Shown here one piece after another: positions 1 through 11,499 of a DNA stretch of 64,000 nucleotides. A model generated the notes under the pieces. It had not been told where the DNA came from. It saw only the letters and a list, made by a program, of their open reading frames with translations, and did not search any database. The DNA is taken from positions 2,046,001-2,110,000 of the forward strand of contig NZ_AP022601.1 of the NCBI RefSeq assembly GCF_010726765.1, written 5' to 3'. The translations under genes and the position numbers were made by a program. Numbering within the stretch: position 1 is the first letter of the stretch; each line of letters starts with the position of its first letter. This DNA comes from Mycobacterium gallinarum. GTDB lineage: Bacteria; Actinomycetota; Actinomycetes; Mycobacteriales; Mycobacteriaceae.

Positions 1-1170
<1,170 letters not shown>

Positions 1171-1172
1171 CA

Positions 1173-2705
1173 ATGACACCATCGTCACCGGCGCTGCCGT
1201 CGGACACATCAGCCAGCGGGCAACGCATTTCGCGATTCGTCGCGTTCGCGACGTCGCCGGAGGCGAAACCCGCGCGGCTCGGCGCACTTGGCGCCGTGCT
1301 GATCGCCGCGGGCGGACTCGGCGCGGGCAGCACGCGGCTACACGATCCCCTGCTGGAATCGCTGCACCTGTCATGGCTGCGTTTCGGTCACGGTCTGGTG
1401 CTGTCGTCGGTGCTGTTGTGGGTCGGCGTGGCCTTGATGCTGTTGGCCTGGCTGCGGTTGGGGCGCAGCGTGATCGACCGCACCGCGACCGAGTACACGA
1501 TGGTCGCGACGACGGCGTTCTGGCTGGCTCCGCTGCTGTTGAGTGTCCCGGTGTTCAGCCGCGACACCTATTCGTATCTGGCCCAGGGCGCGCTGCTGCG
1601 CGACGGATTCGACCCGTACGTCGTCGGGCCTATCGAGAACCCGAACTCGTTGCTGGAGAACGTCAGTCCCATCTGGACGACCACAACGGCACCCTACGGA
1701 CCCGCCTTCATCCTGGTGGCAAAGTTCGTGACCCTGGTGGTCGGCGAGGACGTGGTCGCGGGCACGATGCTGCTGCGGCTGTGCATGTTGCCCGGTCTGG
1801 CGCTGTTGATCTGGGCGGCGCCCCGGGTGGCCCGTCACGTCGGCGCCAACGGCGCCGCGGCACTATGGATATGCGTGCTGAACCCGCTGGTGATCATCCA
1901 TCTGATGGGCGGCGTCCACAACGAGATGCTGATGGTCGGACTGATGATGGCCGCGATCGCACTGACCTTCAGCGGCCACCACTTCTGGGGCGTCAGCCTG
2001 ATCGCCGTCGCGGTCGCTGTGAAAGCCACCGCGGGCCTTGCCCTTCCGTTCATGGTGTGGGTGTGGGCACGGGACCTACGGCAACGGCGCGGTTATGGGC
2101 CCGCCAAGTCGTTCGCGGCGGCGACCGTCGCCTCGGCACTCGTCTTCGTCGCGGTGTTCGCGGTATTGTCGCTGGCCGCCGGCGTCGGCCTGGGCTGGCT
2201 GACAGCACTCGCGGGTTCGGTGAAGATCATCAACTGGCTGACGCTGCCGACCGCAGCGGCCAACCTGATCAACGTCATCGGCAGCCTCTTCATGCAGGTG
2301 AACTTCTACGCCGTGCTCGACGTCACCCGGATCATCGGCATCGCCATCATCGCGATCTCACTTCCATTGCTGTGGTGGAGGTTTCGCCACACCGACCGCG
2401 AGGCTCTGGTCGGTATCGCCCTGGTGATGGCCGTCGTGGTGCTGTTCGTGCCCGCGGCGCTGCCCTGGTACTACACCTGGCCGCTGGCGGTCATCTCAGC
2501 CTTGACCCAGGGTAGGCGGTCGATTGCGATCATCGCGGGCTTGTCCACATGGATCACGGTGATCTGGAAACCCGACGGAGCGCACGGCATGTACTCGTGG
2601 CCGCACGTGCTGCTGGCCACAGCTTGTGCTGCAGGCGCGTGGTACTCGCTTTACAAGGCGCCGGCGGTCAGCACGGCACGACCCGCCGAGCGGTCAATAA
2701 GCTAG
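1173..2705 (+). CDS. mptA: Alpha-(1->6)-mannosyltransferase MptA (GT-C, polyprenyl-phosphomannose dependent)
   Basis: This 510-residue membrane protein has a dozen or so hydrophobic segments. It matches MptA (Rv2174), which extends the distal alpha-1,6-mannan core of lipomannan and lipoarabinomannan on the outer face of the membrane using polyprenyl-phosphomannose. The first large loop carries SRDTYSYLAQG, with the acidic residue expected of GT-C catalytic loops. I chose ATG 1173; an in-frame GTG at 1167 overlapping the idsA2 stop is an alternative. The reading frame is open further upstream, but that part lies inside idsA2 and is a shadow. The 3' end overlaps the convergent Rv2175c-like gene by 12 bases. 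Confidence 0.9.
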   Translation: MTPSSPALPSDTSASGQRISRFVAFATSPEAKPARLGALGAVLIAAGGLGAGSTRLHDPLLESLHLSWLRFGHGLVLSSVLLWVGVALMLLAWLRLGRSVIDRTATEYTMVATTAFWLAPLLLSVPVFSRDTYSYLAQGALLRDGFDPYVVGPIENPNSLLENVSPIWTTTTAPYGPAFILVAKFVTLVVGEDVVAGTMLLRLCMLPGLALLIWAAPRVARHVGANGAAALWICVLNPLVIIHLMGGVHNEMLMVGLMMAAIALTFSGHHFWGVSLIAVAVAVKATAGLALPFMVWVWARDLRQRRGYGPAKSFAAATVASALVFVAVFAVLSLAAGVGLGWLTALAGSVKIINWLTLPTAAANLINVIGSLFMQVNFYAVLDVTRIIGIAIIAISLPLLWWRFRHTDREALVGIALVMAVVVLFVPAALPWYYTWPLAVISALTQGRRSIAIIAGLSTWITVIWKPDGAHGMYSWPHVLLATACAAGAWYSLYKAPAVSTARPAERSIS

Positions 2706-3098
2706 AGCCTGGGCCCGACGTACCACCTCACGGGCCTGATGCGAGTGCAACGCGTCAACCGGCCGGGCATTGGGTTGCTTGTCCGCCTCCCCGTCCCTGC
2801 GGATCGTCAGCGACGAGTCCGGGGTGAACAGCCAGCGCATGATCTCGGTCTCGTGATAGCCGCCGTCGTGCAGCAGGACGAGTAACCCGTGCAGGCTCTT
2901 CACGACGCGACCGGCGTCGTCGAAGAAGATCTTCGGCACCACCACCGCGCCGTTGCGGCGTACGCCAATCAGGTGTCCTTCCCTCAGATGCTGCTGCACC
3001 TTGGTGACCGGAACACCGAGTAGATCGGCGACAGCGGGCAGGTCGTAGACGGCCTCGCCAGGGTCAAGAACATCATCGGCGGCCGGAATGCTGCTCAC
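2694..3098 (-). CDS. Rv2175c-like winged-helix DNA-binding protein (PknL partner)
   Basis: This 134-residue protein resembles Rv2175c, a small DNA-binding protein with an N-terminal winged helix-turn-helix that PknL phosphorylates in M. tuberculosis. The helix-turn-helix region is about residues 14-50 (YDLPAVADLLGVPVTKVQQ), and the conserved tail reads VDALHSHQAREVVRRAQAL. The GTG start is supported by a -10-like TAGACT 7 bases upstream. No in-frame start codon occurs before one inside pknL (3155). With this start the protein begins VSSIPAADD and lacks the N-terminal extension that carries the phospho-threonine in M. tuberculosis. It is divergent from pknL, 45 bases away. Confidence 0.85.
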   Translation of the reverse strand: MSSIPAADDVLDPGEAVYDLPAVADLLGVPVTKVQQHLREGHLIGVRRNGAVVVPKIFFDDAGRVVKSLHGLLVLLHDGGYHETEIMRWLFTPDSSLTIRRDGEADKQPNARPVDALHSHQAREVVRRAQALAY

Positions 3099-3105
3099 CT
3101 CATCG

Positions 3106-3111
3106 AGTCTA
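3106..3111 (-). promoter_or_regulatory. -10 element of the Rv2175c-like gene (leaderless candidate)
   Basis: TAGACT on the minus strand fits TANNNT and ends 7 bases before the GTG at 3098. Transcription would start at or next to the start codon. No clear -35 is seen. Confidence 0.45.
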
Positions 3112-3130
3112 AGTCGAGACGGTCGACTCG

Positions 3131-3136
3131 TAACAT
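3131..3136 (+). promoter_or_regulatory. -10 element of pknL (leaderless candidate)
   Basis: TAACAT fits TANNNT and ends 7 bases before GTG 3144. The alternative ATG at 3135 lies inside this hexamer, which argues for GTG 3144 as the true start. Confidence 0.45.
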
Positions 3137-3143
3137 GTGTTTC

Positions 3144-4316
3144 GTGGAGACCCACCGGCAGTCGGCGCCGCTCGTCGGGACCGTGCTGGACGGTCGGTAC
3201 CGAGTCGACAACATGATCGCCACCGGCGGCACGAGCTCCGTGTACCGCGGACTGGACCTTCGTCTCGACCGTCCAGTGGCACTCAAGATCATGGAATTCC
3301 GCTACGCGGGCGACCAACAGTTCCTCACACGTTTTCAGCGCGAGGCGCGCGCGGTGGCCCGCCTCAAGGATCCCGGCCTCGTCGCCGTCTACGACCAGGG
3401 CGCTGGAACACCCGGCAGGCAGGCCCCTTACCTCGTGATGGAGCTCGTCGAGGGCGGCACCCTGCGAGAGCTGTTGCGCGAGCGCGGACCGATGCCACCG
3501 CATGCCGTCGCCGCGGTGCTCAAACCGGTACTCGGTGGGTTGGCGGTCGCGCACGCGGCCGGTCTGGTGCATCGCGACATCAAGCCCGAGAACGTGTTGA
3601 TCTCCGACGACGGCGAGGTCAAGATCGCCGACTTCGGGCTGGTTCGCGCGGTCGCCGAAGCCAAGATCACGTCCACCAGCGTCATTCTGGGCACCGCGGC
3701 CTACCTGTCACCCGAACAGGTCGGCACCGGTGACGCCGATCCCCGCAGCGATGTGTACTCGGTCGGCATCATGGCCTACGAGCTGCTCACCGGCGTCACG
3801 CCGTTCACCGGTGACAATGCGCTCACGGTCGCATACCAACGGATGGACCACGATGTACCCCCGCCGGGAACGGTGATTGCCGGTGTGCCAACACAATTCG
3901 ATGAACTGGTACTGCACGCCACCGCCCGCGATCCGCAGCGGCGCTACACGGACGCCGGGGACATGGCCGATGATCTCGCCGAGATCGTCGACGACCTCGG
4001 CCTGCCGGCCTTCCGCGTGCCTGCACCGAGCAACTCGGCTCAGCACGCTGCGGCGACCACCGTCGTCACCGCCGGCAAACCCCGGCCCGCACCGCAGCAC
4101 ACCCGTGAGCTCACTCTCGGCAACATTCCGCCCCAGGAGCCCGAATATCAGCCGGTGTCAGGACAATTCGCCGGTGTCGACCTCGACGAGTTCTACTGGG
4201 CGCGGCAACGCTCCAAGCGCGTGCTGCTGTTCTGGGTGATCGCCGTCATCACGCTGACCGGGCTGGTGGCCGCGGGCTCGTGGACGGTCGGCAGCAATAT
4301 CGGTGCGCTGCTGTAA
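3144..4316 (+). CDS. pknL: Serine/threonine protein kinase PknL
   Basis: This transmembrane Hanks-type kinase has 390 residues (399 in the M. tuberculosis protein as recalled). All kinase landmarks are present: glycine loop ATGGTSSVYRG, catalytic Lys in VALKIM, catalytic loop HRDIKPENVL near residue 142, DFGLV, and activation/P+1 region GTAAYLSPEQV. A single membrane span (LLFWVIAVITLTGLVAAG) lies near residues 362-385, leaving almost no extracellular domain, so there is no PASTA sensor. The start is GTG 3144; ATG 3135 would overlap the likely -10. It is divergent from its known substrate gene. The stop is directly followed by the convergent aroG stop. Confidence 0.93.
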   Translation: METHRQSAPLVGTVLDGRYRVDNMIATGGTSSVYRGLDLRLDRPVALKIMEFRYAGDQQFLTRFQREARAVARLKDPGLVAVYDQGAGTPGRQAPYLVMELVEGGTLRELLRERGPMPPHAVAAVLKPVLGGLAVAHAAGLVHRDIKPENVLISDDGEVKIADFGLVRAVAEAKITSTSVILGTAAYLSPEQVGTGDADPRSDVYSVGIMAYELLTGVTPFTGDNALTVAYQRMDHDVPPPGTVIAGVPTQFDELVLHATARDPQRRYTDAGDMADDLAEIVDDLGLPAFRVPAPSNSAQHAAATTVVTAGKPRPAPQHTRELTLGNIPPQEPEYQPVSGQFAGVDLDEFYWARQRSKRVLLFWVIAVITLTGLVAAGSWTVGSNIGALL

Positions 4317-5708
<1,392 letters not shown>

Positions 5709-5711
5709 TCA

Positions 5712-5717
5712 ATGGTA
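5712..5717 (-). promoter_or_regulatory. -10 element of aroG (leaderless candidate)
   Basis: TACCAT on the minus strand ends 6 bases before the aroG GTG. Confidence 0.45.
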
Positions 5718-5738
5718 ACCGGACGCCGATAGCGGTTT

Positions 5739-6236
5739 TCACCGCTGGACTGGCACTTCGCCGGTGGTCATCAACTGGAAGCGCAACAGGTTGTGACGCG
5801 CGTCCACCAGGGCGTCGTGGGCGTCGCGCGGTCGCGGCGGCATCCGGGGCGATCCCCTCTCCTCCCAGAACTGCCGCAACTCCCGGGTGAACCGAGGAAT
5901 CGCAGGCGGCAGGTCGGTCATCGGGCCCCACAACTGACACAGCACGACATGGTCGTAAGCCCCGACCCACGCCCACAGTTCGATCGGCTCGTCACCGTCG
6001 ACGCCGAAGAAATCTTCCAGCTCCGAGCGGATCTGCCGACGCGAGCGCCATAGCTGCGACGACGGCGAAGGGAGCTTGGGCAGCACGTTCTTGCGCACCC
6101 AGCTGCCCGCCTGTTCCGGGTTGAACTCCGTTGAAATACCGTAATATTCGCGACCGTCCTCGGCTGCGACGCCAATGGAGATCAGCTCGATCGTCCGGCC
6201 GTTGTCGATGAACTCGGTGTCGTAGAAGTACTTCAC
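5739..6236 (-). CDS. RNase AS, DEDDh 3'-5' exoribonuclease
   Basis: This 165-residue protein resembles Rv2179c (RNase AS), a compact DEDDh exonuclease that trims 3' tails, preferring adenylate-containing RNA. The catalytic residues are visible: YDTEF at the N-terminus gives the first Asp and Glu, the AWVGAYDHV region gives the middle Asp, and HDALVDARHN gives the final His and Asp. The start is GTG 6236. It shares GTGA with the stop of the upstream membrane-protein gene, so the two are translationally coupled. About 33 bases separate it from aroG. Confidence 0.88.
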   Translation of the reverse strand: MKYFYDTEFIDNGRTIELISIGVAAEDGREYYGISTEFNPEQAGSWVRKNVLPKLPSPSSQLWRSRRQIRSELEDFFGVDGDEPIELWAWVGAYDHVVLCQLWGPMTDLPPAIPRFTRELRQFWEERGSPRMPPRPRDAHDALVDARHNLLRFQLMTTGEVPVQR

Positions 6237-7108
6237 GCCCGCGGTACTCCCGCCGCCGCCCGCTCTGGCGCCGGGGCGGCGCGGATCTCGCGGTCCAGTT
6301 CCTGGTTCACTTCGGCGTCTTCCGGGAAGCGTGGCTCGCCCGCGATGACGTGCTGCAGCCACAGCTTGGCCTGCACCACCGGTCGTCGCAGCCGACGTTC
6401 GCGCTCCAGCGCGCGGTGCATCTTCCTCGGGCGGTCGCCGTATCGCCATCGGGCCCACGGCGCGTGTGGGCGGGACAGCCGGATCGCTCCGATGAAGAGC
6501 AGCGGGGTGATGAACATCCCCACCAACCCGGTCCAGACCTTGCCCTTGAGCAACACGACGACCGCCAGCATCAACGTGAGCGCTGCAAGGGCGATCACGC
6601 TGGCCCTCGCCTCGAACGAGTGGTCGTTGCGCCAGATCCCGATATCGAAGAAAGACAGCGGGTTGAACCCCAGGACGAGCAGACCCGCCACGGCGACGGC
6701 AGCGAATACCGCGTCGACCGAAGTTCGCCCGTCCTCGGCCCAATAAACGTCCTGCAAGTGCAGGATCAGCGCGAACTCATCGAGCACCAGTGCGGCTCCG
6801 ATTCCGAAAAAGGTTGCCGCGACCGTGAATTCGGGTACCCCCCCGTTGACCGCCAAAGTCACCATCGACACACCGGAGATCATGACGAGTATCACGCCGA
6901 TAACCACGTGGTGGATGTGCAGTCCGCCGCCTGCAGAAATGTTGCGCGGCTGCCACCACTTGCGGGGCGCGTCGGAGTCGGCATGGCTGCGGATGTACCG
7001 CACGATCGTGCGCGTCACAAAGAACGTGAGAATGAACGCGACCAGGCAGAACACCAGCGGTATTCGGCTATGTGGAATGCCGAAGTCGAGGTCGAACGTC
7101 GCGCGCAC
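6233..7108 (-). CDS. Conserved polytopic membrane protein (Rv2180c-like)
   Basis: This 291-residue protein has about six to seven membrane segments, the first near residues 15-35 (VFCLVAFILTFFVTRTIV). A cytosolic-looking basic C-terminus follows the last span. A conserved-looking GGGLHIHHVVIG stretch near residues 60-72 places three histidines at the start of a membrane helix and could bind metal or heme. I do not know a function. The start is GTG 7108, with TAAGTT ending 7 bases upstream. The reading frame continues far upstream but only as an antisense shadow of mptC. Its stop overlaps the RNase AS start by 4 bases. Confidence 0.8.
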   Translation of the reverse strand: MRATFDLDFGIPHSRIPLVFCLVAFILTFFVTRTIVRYIRSHADSDAPRKWWQPRNISAGGGLHIHHVVIGVILVMISGVSMVTLAVNGGVPEFTVAATFFGIGAALVLDEFALILHLQDVYWAEDGRTSVDAVFAAVAVAGLLVLGFNPLSFFDIGIWRNDHSFEARASVIALAALTLMLAVVVLLKGKVWTGLVGMFITPLLFIGAIRLSRPHAPWARWRYGDRPRKMHRALERERRLRRPVVQAKLWLQHVIAGEPRFPEDAEVNQELDREIRAAPAPERAAAGVPRA

Positions 7109-7115
7109 GGTCGAA

Positions 7116-7121
7116 AACTTA
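7116..7121 (-). promoter_or_regulatory. -10 element of the Rv2180c-like gene (leaderless candidate)
   Basis: TAAGTT on the minus strand ends 7 bases before GTG 7108, back to back with the mptC promoter. Confidence 0.4.
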
Positions 7122-7177
7122 CGCCGACCTGCGCGTGTCACGCCCGGGATACCCTCCGACGCGCCGGTGGCCACCGA

Positions 7178-7183
7178 TAGTCT
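7178..7183 (+). promoter_or_regulatory. -10 element of mptC
   Basis: TAGTCT ends 9 bases before the mptC ATG, so any 5' leader would be at most about 3 bases. Confidence 0.4.
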
Positions 7184-7192
7184 GGTCGCGAA

Positions 7193-8485
7193 ATGAGTAT
7201 TCGGCGGTCTCCCGGCATGCCTGATTGGGGACGAATGCTCGCCTGGCGGCTGGTTCAGCTGCTCACCGTGGCGGCATTGGTCTGGGCCGGCTGGCGGCTG
7301 CTGGGCCACACCCCGTACCGCATCGATATCGACGTCTACCGGATGGGCGGGCAGGCCTGGCTCGACGGCCGGCCGCTGTATGCCGACGGTGTCATGTTCA
7401 ACACTCGCGGCGGGCTCGACCTGCCCTTCACCTACCCGCCGCTGGCGGCCGTCCTGTTCGCGCCGTTCGCGCTCCTGTCGCTGGACGGTGCGAGCATCGC
7501 GATCACGCTGGCCACACTGCTTCTGCTGATCGTCGCGACGACCATCCTGCTGACTCGACTGGACGTATGGCCGGATCCGGCGGACGGCAAGAGCGCTGTC
7601 ACCTCGGAGCCGGCATGGCTGCGCCGGACCTGGCTGGCCGCGGCGATCGTGGCGCCCGCGGTCATCTACTTCGAACCGATCCGGTCGAACTTCGACTTCG
7701 GCCAGATCAACGTGGTGTTGATGACCCTGGTCATCGCCGATTGCGTCCCGCGCAAGACACCGTGGCCGCGCGGCATGCTGTTGGGGCTGGCGATCGCCCT
7801 CAAACTCACCCCTGCGGTGTTCCTGCTGTACTTCGTCCTGCGTCGGGACACCCGCGCGCTGCTGGTCACCGCGGCGTCTGCCGCTGCCGCCACGCTGGCC
7901 GGGGTGGCGTTCGCCTGGCGCGACTCGTTCGAGTACTGGACGGAAACTGTGCGCAACACCGACCGCATCGGCACTGCGACGCTGAACACCAACCAGAACA
8001 TCGCCGGCGCCCTGGCTCGGTTGGGCCTCGGCGAAGGCATGCGATTCGTGTTGTGGACCGTCGCCTGTTTCGCGGTGCTGGCGCTGACGGTGTGGGCCGT
8101 GCGACGCGTCTTGAAGGCCGAGCAACCGGTGCTCGCCCTGATCTGCGTGGCGATGTTCGGGCTGGTGGTGTCGCCGGTCTCCTGGTCGCATCATTGGGTG
8201 TGGGTGCTGCCCACCGTGCTGGTCACCGGCATCGCGGCCTACCGCCAGCGGCACGTGGCCCTGGGGGTTGTCGCCGCGGCGGGCGTCGCGCTGATGATCT
8301 GGACCCCGATCCCGCTGATGCCCGAACACCAGGAAACCGCGGCGTCGCTTTGGCGGCAGCTGGCCGGCGGTTCCTACGTGTGGTGGGCGATCGCGGTGAT
8401 TGTCGTGTCAGGCACGATGTCGTGGCGCCAGACCCAGGGCTCCGATGCCGCGGTCGACGAAGCGCGTGTTCCCGCGGTCAACTAA
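7193..8485 (+). CDS. mptC: Alpha-(1->2)-mannosyltransferase MptC (GT87, GT-C fold)
   Basis: This 430-residue polytopic protein of the GT87 family matches Rv2181. That enzyme adds the alpha-1,2-mannose branches to lipomannan and lipoarabinomannan from polyprenyl-phosphomannose. The first extracytoplasmic loop carries [21 protein letters not shown], including the D-x-D-type acidic residues expected of the catalytic site, followed by the family motif FTYPP. About ten membrane segments follow. It overlaps the convergent acyltransferase gene by 4 bases. Together with mptA and pimB' it makes this window rich in mannolipid genes. Confidence 0.9.
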   Translation: MSIRRSPGMPDWGRMLAWRLVQLLTVAALVWAGWRLLGHTPYRIDIDVYRMGGQAWLDGRPLYADGVMFNTRGGLDLPFTYPPLAAVLFAPFALLSLDGASIAITLATLLLLIVATTILLTRLDVWPDPADGKSAVTSEPAWLRRTWLAAAIVAPAVIYFEPIRSNFDFGQINVVLMTLVIADCVPRKTPWPRGMLLGLAIALKLTPAVFLLYFVLRRDTRALLVTAASAAAATLAGVAFAWRDSFEYWTETVRNTDRIGTATLNTNQNIAGALARLGLGEGMRFVLWTVACFAVLALTVWAVRRVLKAEQPVLALICVAMFGLVVSPVSWSHHWVWVLPTVLVTGIAAYRQRHVALGVVAAAGVALMIWTPIPLMPEHQETAASLWRQLAGGSYVWWAIAVIVVSGTMSWRQTQGSDAAVDEARVPAVN

Positions 8486-9207
8486 CCGGCGGCAACTTCG
8501 GGCATACGGGCGGACGGCTTCGCGGTGGGCTCCGCCTTGCCTTCCTTGACATCGGCGGCGTACAGGTCGACGTACTCCTGCCCGGACAGGCGCATCAGCT
8601 CGTACATCACCTCGTCGATGACGGCCCGCTCGATGAACCGGTTGCCTGCCAGGCCCTCGAACCGGCTGAAGTCCATGGGCTTGCCGAACTTCACCGTGAC
8701 CCGGCCGAATCGCCACATCTTGCTGCCAGGCGGATTGACGGAATCCGTGCCGATCATCGCGACCGGAATCACCGGGACACCCGTCTCCAGCGCCAGTCGC
8801 GCCAGCCCTGTCTTGCCCTTGTAGAGCCGTCCGTCGGGTGAGCGGGTGCCCTCGGGATACATACCGAGCAGCTTGCCCTCACCGAGCACCCGCGCCGCGG
8901 TGGTCAACGCGGCCTGCGCACTGTCGGCGTCGGAACGGTCGATCGGCACCTGGCCCGCGGCGGTGTAGAACCACCGCTGGAACCACCCTTTGAGCCCCGT
9001 TCCGGTGAAGTACTCGGCCTTGGCCAGGAAGGTGATCCGGCGGCGGACCACAAGAGGCTTGAAGAAGCTATCGGCAACGGCTAGGTGGTTGCTGGCGAGG
9101 ATCGCGGGTCCCGAGCGCGGAACATAGTCCAGCCCTTCGACTTTCGGCCGGCCCAGCAACGACAGCAAAGGACCCATGAAGATGTACTTGAACAGCCAAT
9201 ACCACAT
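8482..9207 (-). CDS. PlsC-type 1-acyl-glycerol-3-phosphate acyltransferase
   Basis: This 241-residue acyltransferase of the PlsC family would acylate lysophosphatidate or a related lipid at the membrane. The HX4D catalytic motif is NHLAVAD (near residue 42). The phosphate-binding block is [20 protein letters not shown], followed by [11 protein letters not shown]. An N-terminal hydrophobic stretch ([16 protein letters not shown]) fits membrane association. I chose ATG 9207 because AGGAGG lies 6 bases upstream; a longer open frame to 9261 has no such site. It resembles Rv2182c and is the last gene of a leftward run starting with the SRPBCC genes. Confidence 0.9.
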   Translation of the reverse strand: MWYWLFKYIFMGPLLSLLGRPKVEGLDYVPRSGPAILASNHLAVADSFFKPLVVRRRITFLAKAEYFTGTGLKGWFQRWFYTAAGQVPIDRSDADSAQAALTTAARVLGEGKLLGMYPEGTRSPDGRLYKGKTGLARLALETGVPVIPVAMIGTDSVNPPGSKMWRFGRVTVKFGKPMDFSRFEGLAGNRFIERAVIDEVMYELMRLSGQEYVDLYAADVKEGKAEPTAKPSARMPEVAAG

Positions 9208-9310
9208 GGGCCCCTCCTGATGATCGAACACACCTCGGTGTTCTGCGACAACTGTACCCACGCACCGGGCATGCGACCACAGCGCAGCCTCGGCGCGAGA
9301 TTGAACTCAG

Positions 9311-9712
9311 CTAGTCCTCGACCGTTACCGGAATGTGCTGATAGCGCCCGGGTCCCGGTGGTGCGGGCCCGTCATTGTTGGGCGGTTCCGGCGGCGACGG
9401 CGGCCCGTCCGGAGGCGGAGGCGGTGCGCCACCCGACTGTCCGGAATGCGCAGTGTCCTCGATGAGCGCCCGCACCACGGTGAGCAGCGCGACGCTGTGA
9501 TCAGCGATGACCGTCAGCAATGGATGCTGTTCGCCCGACGCCAGCGCGGCCAGTGCGCACACCGGGCACCACACCTGCTGGCACTTCCCGGGGGTGGCGT
9601 CTGGGGCGGCCGCACGCGCCGCGGCCATGCGCAGCGCGGGGTCGAGTCGATCCAGGATGGTCTGCGCCAGCTGCCGCAACTCCGGACCGATGTCGGAGTG
9701 TTCGCCGTTCAC
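9311..9712 (-). CDS. Conserved mycobacterial protein with CxxC-type motif and proline-rich tail (Rv2183c-like)
   Basis: This 133-residue protein of unknown function resembles Rv2183c. It has an N-terminal helical part, a KCQQVWCPVC segment (Cys-x5-Cys-x2-Cys) near residues 45-54 that could bind metal, a hydrophobic helix, and a tail rich in Pro and Gly. The start at GTG 9712 gives a GTGA overlap with the upstream ATPase gene and has GGAGG 10 bases upstream; GTG 9721 is an alternative. Coupling to an ArsA-like ATPase suggests a shared function. Confidence 0.75.
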   Translation of the reverse strand: MNGEHSDIGPELRQLAQTILDRLDPALRMAAARAAAPDATPGKCQQVWCPVCALAALASGEQHPLLTVIADHSVALLTVVRALIEDTAHSGQSGGAPPPPPDGPPSPPEPPNNDGPAPPGPGRYQHIPVTVED

Positions 9713-10968
9713 TGAGGCCACACCTCCGGATTCGGTCGGAACCGCACTGTCAGTTCACTGCCTCGCAGCTGCGCGTCGATCACGATGCAACGACGTAGTA
9801 CCGAAGCGAGTCGAACACGGCGTCGCATCCCGCCGACACCGATGATCAAGTCGTCGTCGACCCGTCCGAGCGCGAGGGCGGTTGAGTCGACCTGCGGCAA
9901 CTCTAGCCGCAGTCGGTAGACGGCTTCGAGACCGGATCCGGATTCCCTGTCCACGATCGGCCGCAGCGGACCAGGGGGCGGTGAACCGTCGCGCCTGCGT
10001 GCGGCGTCCAGCAGCTCGCCAAGTGCTTTCGGACCGATCGGCTCGCCGGCCAGGTGCGGAACGAGGACGAGCTGCACGTCGCCGATCATGCTGTCCAATT
10101 CGTCGAGCACCGACTGCTGCTCGGAGATCCGTTCGGAGTACCAGTCAAACGCGGGATGATCGGGCAGGTTGCGGTACTCGTATGAATCGTCCTGCACCAG
10201 AATCTGGTTGACGATCAACTCGTCGATCCGAACGCCCATCAACGCCAGCGAGCCCAGCGTGCGGGCCGCCTCGGCGGCGACCACCCGTTCAGCGGTCATC
10301 ACCAGATGGGCGCTGAGTACGGACCCGTCGGTGAGCAGCGCGCTCAACCGCTCGGTGCCCGCGCTGATGCGTTCCACGAGTCCCACGACCGCAGCCGAAC
10401 GAGCGTCGTCGGTGCCGGACAGCCGGCGGTGCCGGGGCCAGGCGCGCTCCAGGTAAAGCGCGAACGTCGCGGGCAGCGTGAGCATGCGCAGCGCATCGGC
10501 GGTCGACGCGCAGTCCACCACGACGTGATCCCACTGACCAGCTGCCGCCAGCTCGCCGACCTCGTGCAAACCGAGCACTTCCTGGATACCCGGCAGCGCT
10601 GAAAGTTCTTCGGGGGCAACGCTTCCCAGATCCGACTCGGGAAATCTGCCGGCCAGCATCCCGGCGATCTCGCGCCAGTGCGTCTCCAGCAGTGCCAGCG
10701 TGTCGAGCGCCAACGCGTCGAGGAGACCACCCGCGTCGGTGCCGTTGTCGAGGTCGGCGAAGACCCTGGTGGGTTTCCGTCGCCCGGTCGGAGTGATTTG
10801 CGCGCCCAGGACGTCACCGATCGAGTGCGCCTGATCCGTCGACACGAGCAGCACCCGCATGCCCGCGCGGGCGTCGCGCACGGCGGTGGCGGTGGCCAGA
10901 GTCGACTTCCCGACACCGCCCTTACCGACGAAGAGACTGATCCGAGCCACCGGCGGGCCCGGATTCAC
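9709..10968 (-). CDS. ArsA/GET3-like P-loop ATPase (Rv2184c-like)
   Basis: This 419-residue ATPase is of the ArsA/GET3 (SIMIBI) class. The deviant Walker A is FVGKGGVGKSTLA near residues 14-26, the switch I region includes LLVSTDQAHSIGD, and a Walker B-like VVVDCAST lies near 155. The C-terminal 80 residues form a small beta-rich domain (LGRVDDDLIIGVGGMRRRV), as in other actinobacterial members. There is one ATPase unit, and I do not see the arsenite-binding cysteines of ArsA, so arsenic export is unlikely. The GTG start is uncertain; an in-frame GTG exists at 10950. Its neighbours are SRPBCC and acyltransferase genes. Confidence 0.85.
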   Translation of the reverse strand: MNPGPPVARISLFVGKGGVGKSTLATATAVRDARAGMRVLLVSTDQAHSIGDVLGAQITPTGRRKPTRVFADLDNGTDAGGLLDALALDTLALLETHWREIAGMLAGRFPESDLGSVAPEELSALPGIQEVLGLHEVGELAAAGQWDHVVVDCASTADALRMLTLPATFALYLERAWPRHRRLSGTDDARSAAVVGLVERISAGTERLSALLTDGSVLSAHLVMTAERVVAAEAARTLGSLALMGVRIDELIVNQILVQDDSYEYRNLPDHPAFDWYSERISEQQSVLDELDSMIGDVQLVLVPHLAGEPIGPKALGELLDAARRRDGSPPPGPLRPIVDRESGSGLEAVYRLRLELPQVDSTALALGRVDDDLIIGVGGMRRRVRLASVLRRCIVIDAQLRGSELTVRFRPNPEVWPQ

Positions 10969-10990
10969 ACCGCGAGGGGGTGGCGGAAGG

Positions 10991-11431
10991 TCACTCAGCC
11001 TCGGCTCGTTTCTTGAGGTCCTTCAACGCGGTGTCGGTGAGCCGCCGTTCGGCCTTGCGCTTCAGCAGCCCGATCATGGGGATGATCAGGTCGACCGACA
11101 GCTCATAGGTAACGTCGGTTCCAGACCCCTTGGGCGACAACCGATATGCGCCGTTCAACGACTTGAGCAGCGAACTGGACACCAAGGTCCACTCCACCGA
11201 GCCGCGGTCGACCTGCTTCCAGTCGTATGCCAGAACCATCGTGTCCTTGAGCACGGCCGCGTCCAACACCAGTCGCGCCGTCTTGGGATACCCCTCCGGA
11301 CCTGCCTCGAGGACCTCGCAGTCCTTGTACTCGTTGACCCACTCCGGATAGGACGCGATGTCGGCGATGACACCCATCACCCTCGACGGGTCGGCATCGA
11401 TGTAGATGGTCTGCGCCGTCTTGTCCGCCAC
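10991..11431 (-). CDS. SRPBCC (START/polyketide cyclase-like) protein, Rv2185c-like
   Basis: This 146-residue single-domain SRPBCC protein belongs to a fold that encloses hydrophobic ligands. Typical features are the opening [24 protein letters not shown], which pairs the first strand and helix with the conserved Tyr-Pro-x-Trp, and the long C-terminal helix ending LKKRAEAE. The ligand is unknown. The GTG start has a weak GAAGG site. It lies 22 bases upstream of the ArsA-like gene and 68 bases downstream of a second SRPBCC gene, so the group may form one transcription unit. Confidence 0.85.
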   Translation of the reverse strand: MADKTAQTIYIDADPSRVMGVIADIASYPEWVNEYKDCEVLEAGPEGYPKTARLVLDAAVLKDTMVLAYDWKQVDRGSVEWTLVSSSLLKSLNGAYRLSPKGSGTDVTYELSVDLIIPMIGLLKRKAERRLTDTALKDLKKRAEAE

Positions 11432-11499
11432 TGCCTTCTTCTCCGTCTATCTGCCGATGGCCCAGAATCTACCCCGCGCGGCGGCGTTGGGCCCAAGTC

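Noticed and set aside
7109..8329. Long upstream extension of the Rv2180c-like frame, antisense to mptC
   Set aside because: It is rich in His, Arg, Gln and Asp with no domain, exactly mirrors mptC codons, and mptC is a clear gene. A start at GTG 7108 with a nearby -10 fits the family length.
9709..10968. Arsenite-transport ATPase ArsA
   Set aside because: One ATPase unit, no metalloid-binding cysteine set and no arsB or arsR nearby; it is called ArsA/GET3-like only.
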